In this document: positions 6,189-8,527 of the stretch, piece after piece
Layout of the letters: each line of letters begins with the position of its first letter
Position numbering within the stretch: position 1 is the first letter of the stretch
Source: an uncultured Ruminococcus sp.
GTDB lineage: Bacteria > Bacillota > Clostridia > Oscillospirales > CAG-272
DNA length: 8,527 nt
Direction: 5' to 3'
Assembly (NCBI GenBank): GCA_902783755.1
Contig: CACZSC010000192.1
Location: 1-8,527 of the forward strand
Position numbers and translations under genes: made by a program
The notes under the pieces: generated by a model
What the model was told of the DNA's origin: nothing
The model's input: the letters and a program-made list of their open reading frames with translations, nothing else
Database searches by the model: none

Positions 6189-7335
6189 CAAAAAATACAT
6201 AGCGGGGACATACAACCGCTTTCCGGTGGAGATCGTGTCCGGAAAAGGCTCCGCCGTATATGACGAAAAAGGCGAGAGGTACATCGACATGGGCTCCGGC
6301 ATCGGGGTCACGAGCTTCGGCATAGCCGATGACGGATGGATTGGCGCGGTGACTGCCCAGCTGGGGGCCGTGCAGCACACCTCGAACCTGTACTATACAG
6401 AACCCTGCGCGAAGCTGGCAGAGATGCTCTGCACCCGTACCGGGATGAAGAAGGTTTTCTTCTCGAACTCGGGGGCCGAGGCGAATGAATGCGCCATCAA
6501 GGCCGCGAGAAAGTATGCTGCGGAGAAAAAGGGGGAGGACTTCTTCACCATAGTCACCCTTGAGAACAGCTTCCACGGCCGGACCCTCACTACCCTTGCG
6601 GCTACCGGGCAGGACAAGTTCCATTCGCTCTTCAGACCGCTTACGCCCGGATTCATCGCGGTCCCCGCGAACGACGCCGGTGCTCTGCGTTCTGTCGCAG
6701 AGAAGGAGAAGATCGCCGGGATCATGATCGAATGCATCCAGGGCGAGGGAGGGGTCAATCCTCTTGAGCGCGGGTTTGTCACGGAGATCGAAAAGCTGTG
6801 CCGCGAGCATGACATCATCCTGATGGTGGACGAGGTGCAGACCGGCAACGGCCGGACCGGCAAACTGTATTCATATATGAACTACGGGATAGAGCCCGAT
6901 GTAGTCAGCACGGCAAAAGGCCTGGGAGGGGGACTTCCCCTCGGAGCCACCATGCTGGGTGAAAAAGTGAAGGACATCTTCGGGTTCGGAGACCACGGCT
7001 CCACCTTCGGAGGGAATCCCGTATGCTGCGCGGGTGCGCTGAACGTGCTCGGCAGGATAGACGAAAAACTGCTGGCCGAGGTCAGGGAGAAGAGCGGATA
7101 CATATTCGGCGAACTGCAGGGCAGCCCGGGGATCGAGAGTGTCACCGGCATGGGCCTCATGATCGGGATAAAGACTTCGAGACCGGCGGCTGAAGTGGTC
7201 AGGGACTGTATGGAAAAGCACGTGCTGTGCCTGACCGCCAAGGACAAGGTAAGGCTGCTCCCGGCGCTGAACATACCGATGGAGCTTTTGAAGGAGGCCG
7301 TTTCCGTCATAAAGGAAGCGGCAGCGAAGGAATAG
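6169..7335 (+). CDS. argD: Acetylornithine aminotransferase (PLP-dependent)
   Basis: ArgD uses glutamate to aminate N-acetylglutamate 5-semialdehyde, giving N-acetylornithine. It is a class III PLP aminotransferase of 388 residues from this start. Visible motifs include TYNRFPVEIVSGKGSAVYDEKG at the N terminus (residues 14-35), SNSGAEANE (99-107) for cofactor phosphate, and FHGRT near 135. DEVQTGNGRTGK (221-232) holds the Asp that contacts the pyridine nitrogen. STAKGLGGGLPLGA holds the Schiff-base Lys250, and GSTFGGNP follows. ATG 6169 gives the family-like start MDLKELDKKY but has no good ribosome site. ATG 6136 has GGAG 10 bases upstream and would add 11 residues that are only an out-of-frame reading of conserved argB codons. 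Either way it overlaps argB (by 20 or 53 bases), suggesting translational coupling. The usual GH(S/C)HP segment after the first beta strands is replaced by GIADDGW. Such enzymes may also serve lysine synthesis. Confidence 0.93.
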   Translation: MDLKELDKKYIAGTYNRFPVEIVSGKGSAVYDEKGERYIDMGSGIGVTSFGIADDGWIGAVTAQLGAVQHTSNLYYTEPCAKLAEMLCTRTGMKKVFFSNSGAEANECAIKAARKYAAEKKGEDFFTIVTLENSFHGRTLTTLAATGQDKFHSLFRPLTPGFIAVPANDAGALRSVAEKEKIAGIMIECIQGEGGVNPLERGFVTEIEKLCREHDIILMVDEVQTGNGRTGKLYSYMNYGIEPDVVSTAKGLGGGLPLGATMLGEKVKDIFGFGDHGSTFGGNPVCCAGALNVLGRIDEKLLAEVREKSGYIFGELQGSPGIESVTGMGLMIGIKTSRPAAEVVRDCMEKHVLCLTAKDKVRLLPALNIPMELLKEAVSVIKEAAAKE

Positions 7336-7350
7336 ACAGGAGATTCGGAC

Positions 7351-8337
7351 ATGGACCTCAGGGGAAGGAGCTTTCTGAAGCTTCTCGATTACACGCCGGA
7401 CGAGATCATGTATCTCATAGATCTGGCTGACGGATACAAGAAAAAGAAAAAAGCGGGCATCCTTCACAGGGACTGCGAGGGGAAGAACGTCGCGCTCATA
7501 TTTGAGAAGACCAGCACCAGGACCAGGTGCTCCTTCGAGGTGGCGGCGGCCGATCTCGGAATGCATTCCGTGTATCTGGACCCGAAGAGCTCCCAGATCG
7601 GAAAGAAGGAGAGCATAAAGGACACCGCGAGGGTCCTCGGAAGGATGTTCGACGGCATAGAGTACCGGGGCTTCGGCCAGGAGATAGTGGAAGACCTGGC
7701 GAAGTATTCAGGAGTCCCGGTATGGAACGGACTGACCAACGAGTTCCACCCCACCCAGGTGCTGGCGGACTTCATGACGGTGCGGGAGCATTTCGGAAAG
7801 CTCGCGGGAAGAAAGCTGGTCTACATGGGAGACGCCCGGTACAACATGGGCAATTCCCTCATGATCGGCTGCGCCAAGGCGGGGATGAGATTCACCGCCT
7901 GCGCGCCGAAGAAGTATTTCCCGTTCAAACCCCTTGCCCAGACCGCGTGTGAGATCGCGGAGTCCACGGGCGGGGAGATCCTCTTCTCCACGGACCCGAA
8001 GGAGGCCGTGAAGGGAGCGGACATCATATATACCGACGTGTGGGTATCCATGGGCGAGCCCGAGAGCGTCTGGTCGGAGCGGATATCGGACCTCGAGCCC
8101 TACAGGGTCACGAGGGAACTGATGGAGATCGCCGGGGAGCAGTGCAGGTTCATGCACTGCCTTCCCTCGTTCCACAATACCGAGACGGAGATAGGCAACG
8201 ACATAAGGGTGCGGTACGGCCTCGAGTGCATGGAGGTCACCGATGAGGTGTTCGAAAGCGACCGATCCATCGTGTTCGACGAGGCGGAGAACCGGATGCA
8301 CACGATCAAGGCCGTGATGGCGGCGACCATCGCATGA
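7351..8337 (+). CDS. argF: Ornithine carbamoyltransferase (anabolic)
   Basis: ArgF condenses ornithine with carbamoyl phosphate to give citrulline. The 328-residue protein carries all the hallmarks. STRTR (55-59) in FEKTSTRTRCSFE binds carbamoyl phosphate, and HPTQ is at 133-136. The ornithine site is DVWVSMGE (Asp229, Ser233, Met234, Gly235). HCLP (269-272) contains the catalytic cysteine, and Arg315 lies in the ENRMHTIKA tail. FLKLLDYTPDEI and RMFDGIEYRGF place it with OTCases of the E. coli ArgF/ArcB type, rather than with transcarbamylases acting on acetylated or succinylated ornithine. AGGAGA at 7338-7343 lies 7 bases before the ATG, and 15 bases separate it from argD. It is the last gene before a terminator. 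The same fold includes catabolic ArcB enzymes, but no arcA or arcC is nearby and the operon is biosynthetic. Confidence 0.95.
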   Translation: MDLRGRSFLKLLDYTPDEIMYLIDLADGYKKKKKAGILHRDCEGKNVALIFEKTSTRTRCSFEVAAADLGMHSVYLDPKSSQIGKKESIKDTARVLGRMFDGIEYRGFGQEIVEDLAKYSGVPVWNGLTNEFHPTQVLADFMTVREHFGKLAGRKLVYMGDARYNMGNSLMIGCAKAGMRFTACAPKKYFPFKPLAQTACEIAESTGGEILFSTDPKEAVKGADIIYTDVWVSMGEPESVWSERISDLEPYRVTRELMEIAGEQCRFMHCLPSFHNTETEIGNDIRVRYGLECMEVTDEVFESDRSIVFDEAENRMHTIKAVMAATIA

Positions 8338-8347
8338 CGATATTTGG

Positions 8348-8375
8348 AAATGAGGTGCTTGTGCATCTCATTTTT
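8348..8375 (+). terminator. Intrinsic terminator of the arginine operon
   Basis: AAATGAGGTGC (8348-8358) pairs with GCATCTCATTT (8363-8373) through eleven pairs, one a G-T wobble, around a TTGT loop. The T-run extends to 8375. It starts 10 bases after the argF stop codon. The A-rich base of the stem and the T-rich arm may let it work weakly in both directions. Confidence 0.88.
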
Positions 8376-8380
8376 CATTT

Positions 8381-8399
8381 ACGGCGCCGTCTGCGCCGT
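8381..8399. repeat. Short GC-rich inverted repeat just before the lipoprotein promoter
   Basis: ACGGCG (8381-8386) is repeated inverted as CGCCGT (8394-8399), and ACGGCGCCGT (8381-8390) is itself a perfect palindrome. The last base is the first T of the -35 hexamer. It could be an operator or simply chance in GC-rich DNA; no known binding motif is recognised. Confidence 0.35.
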
Positions 8400-8427
8400 T
8401 GACACTGTTTTCCCGGTATGGTAAGAT
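8399..8427 (+). promoter_or_regulatory. Sigma-A-type promoter for the downstream lipoprotein gene
   Basis: A perfect TTGACA (8399-8404) is followed after 17 bases by TAAGAT (8422-8427). The -10 hexamer is preceded by TG at 8419-8420, making an extended -10. Transcription should start near 8434, about 28 bases before the ATG at 8462. It gives the next gene its own transcription unit after the arginine terminator. Confidence 0.75.
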
Positions 8428-8461
8428 ATTTCCAGGACATATGAGGAAGGCAGGATAATAT

Positions 8462-8527
8462 ATGAAAAGAATACTTGCAGTTTTACTCATGCTGGTCTTG
8501 TGCTTTTCCGCAATAGCGTGCAAGACC
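8462..8527 (+). CDS. Start of a putative lipoprotein, truncated by the window edge
   Basis: Twenty-two codons are visible, reading MKRILAVLLMLVLCFSAIAC followed by KT. They show a basic start, a hydrophobic core and a Cys at position 20 in the context SAIAC. This is a plausible lipobox, although Ala rather than Leu occupies the -3 position. The Cys would be lipidated and anchor the protein to the outer face of the membrane. AGGAAGGCAGGA at 8444-8455 ends 6 bases before the ATG. The gene continues past the window, so its function cannot be assigned. Many lipoproteins of this kind are solute-binding proteins of ABC transporters, but nothing here shows that. Confidence 0.75.
   Translation, partial: MKRILAVLLMLVLCFSAIACKT

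Noticed and set aside
5172..6380. 402-residue open frame on the - strand across argJ, argB and argD
   Set aside because: It runs antisense across three clear enzyme genes and their junctions and its translation resembles no protein family. It is a by-product of GC-rich codons.
7434..7456. A-rich run in argF (AAGAAAAAGAAAAAAG) as a programmed slippage site
   Set aside because: The Lys-rich loop it encodes lies in a normal position before the STRTR motif, the reading frame continues intact, and no useful alternative frame follows.

Overview
The window looks like ordinary chromosome from a Gram-positive, Clostridia-like bacterium with fairly high GC. This rests on four things seen in the sequence: an exported protein with three C-terminal S-layer homology (SLH) repeats, strong AGGAGG-type ribosome binding sites, near-consensus sigma-A promoters, and an arginine cluster in the order argC-argJ-argB-argD-argF. 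Genus cannot be read from the sequence. All supported genes are on the + strand. There is no sign of mobile DNA, CRISPR or RNA genes.

Layout. Positions 1-251 hold an upstream stretch with no supported gene, an extended -10 promoter near 147-152, and a GC-rich hairpin (162-200) in the leader. Positions 252-2945 encode an 897-residue secreted protein: signal peptide, Ig-like modules, an uncharacterised middle with a possible beta-helix remnant, and three SLH repeats. An intrinsic terminator (2967-2996) closes this unit. Positions 3066-3112 contain a TTGACT-17-TATAAT promoter. Embedded in it are two tandem ARG-box-like operators exactly 21 bp apart. Downstream, argC, argJ, argB, argD and argF lie 13-15 bases apart, or overlapping at argB/argD, and end at a second intrinsic terminator (8348-8375). 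A new promoter (8399-8427) then drives the start of a lipoprotein gene (8462 onward) that is cut by the window edge.

How the genes work together. ArgB, ArgC and ArgD convert N-acetylglutamate to N-acetylornithine. ArgJ moves the acetyl group back onto glutamate, releasing ornithine, and ArgF carbamoylates ornithine to citrulline. This is the recycling version of the arginine pathway. ArgG/ArgH and carbamoyl-phosphate synthase are not in the window. Control appears to be twofold: transcriptional, through an ArgR/AhrC-type repressor at the tandem boxes, and allosteric, since ArgB has the N-terminal helix typical of arginine-inhibited kinases.

I see no clear previously undescribed system. The items most worth a second look are the well-formed ArgR operator, the short (type 2) ArgC in an otherwise Gram-positive-style argCJBDF operon, the atypical N-terminal motif of ArgD, the unassigned middle of the SLH protein, and the hairpin in that gene's leader.
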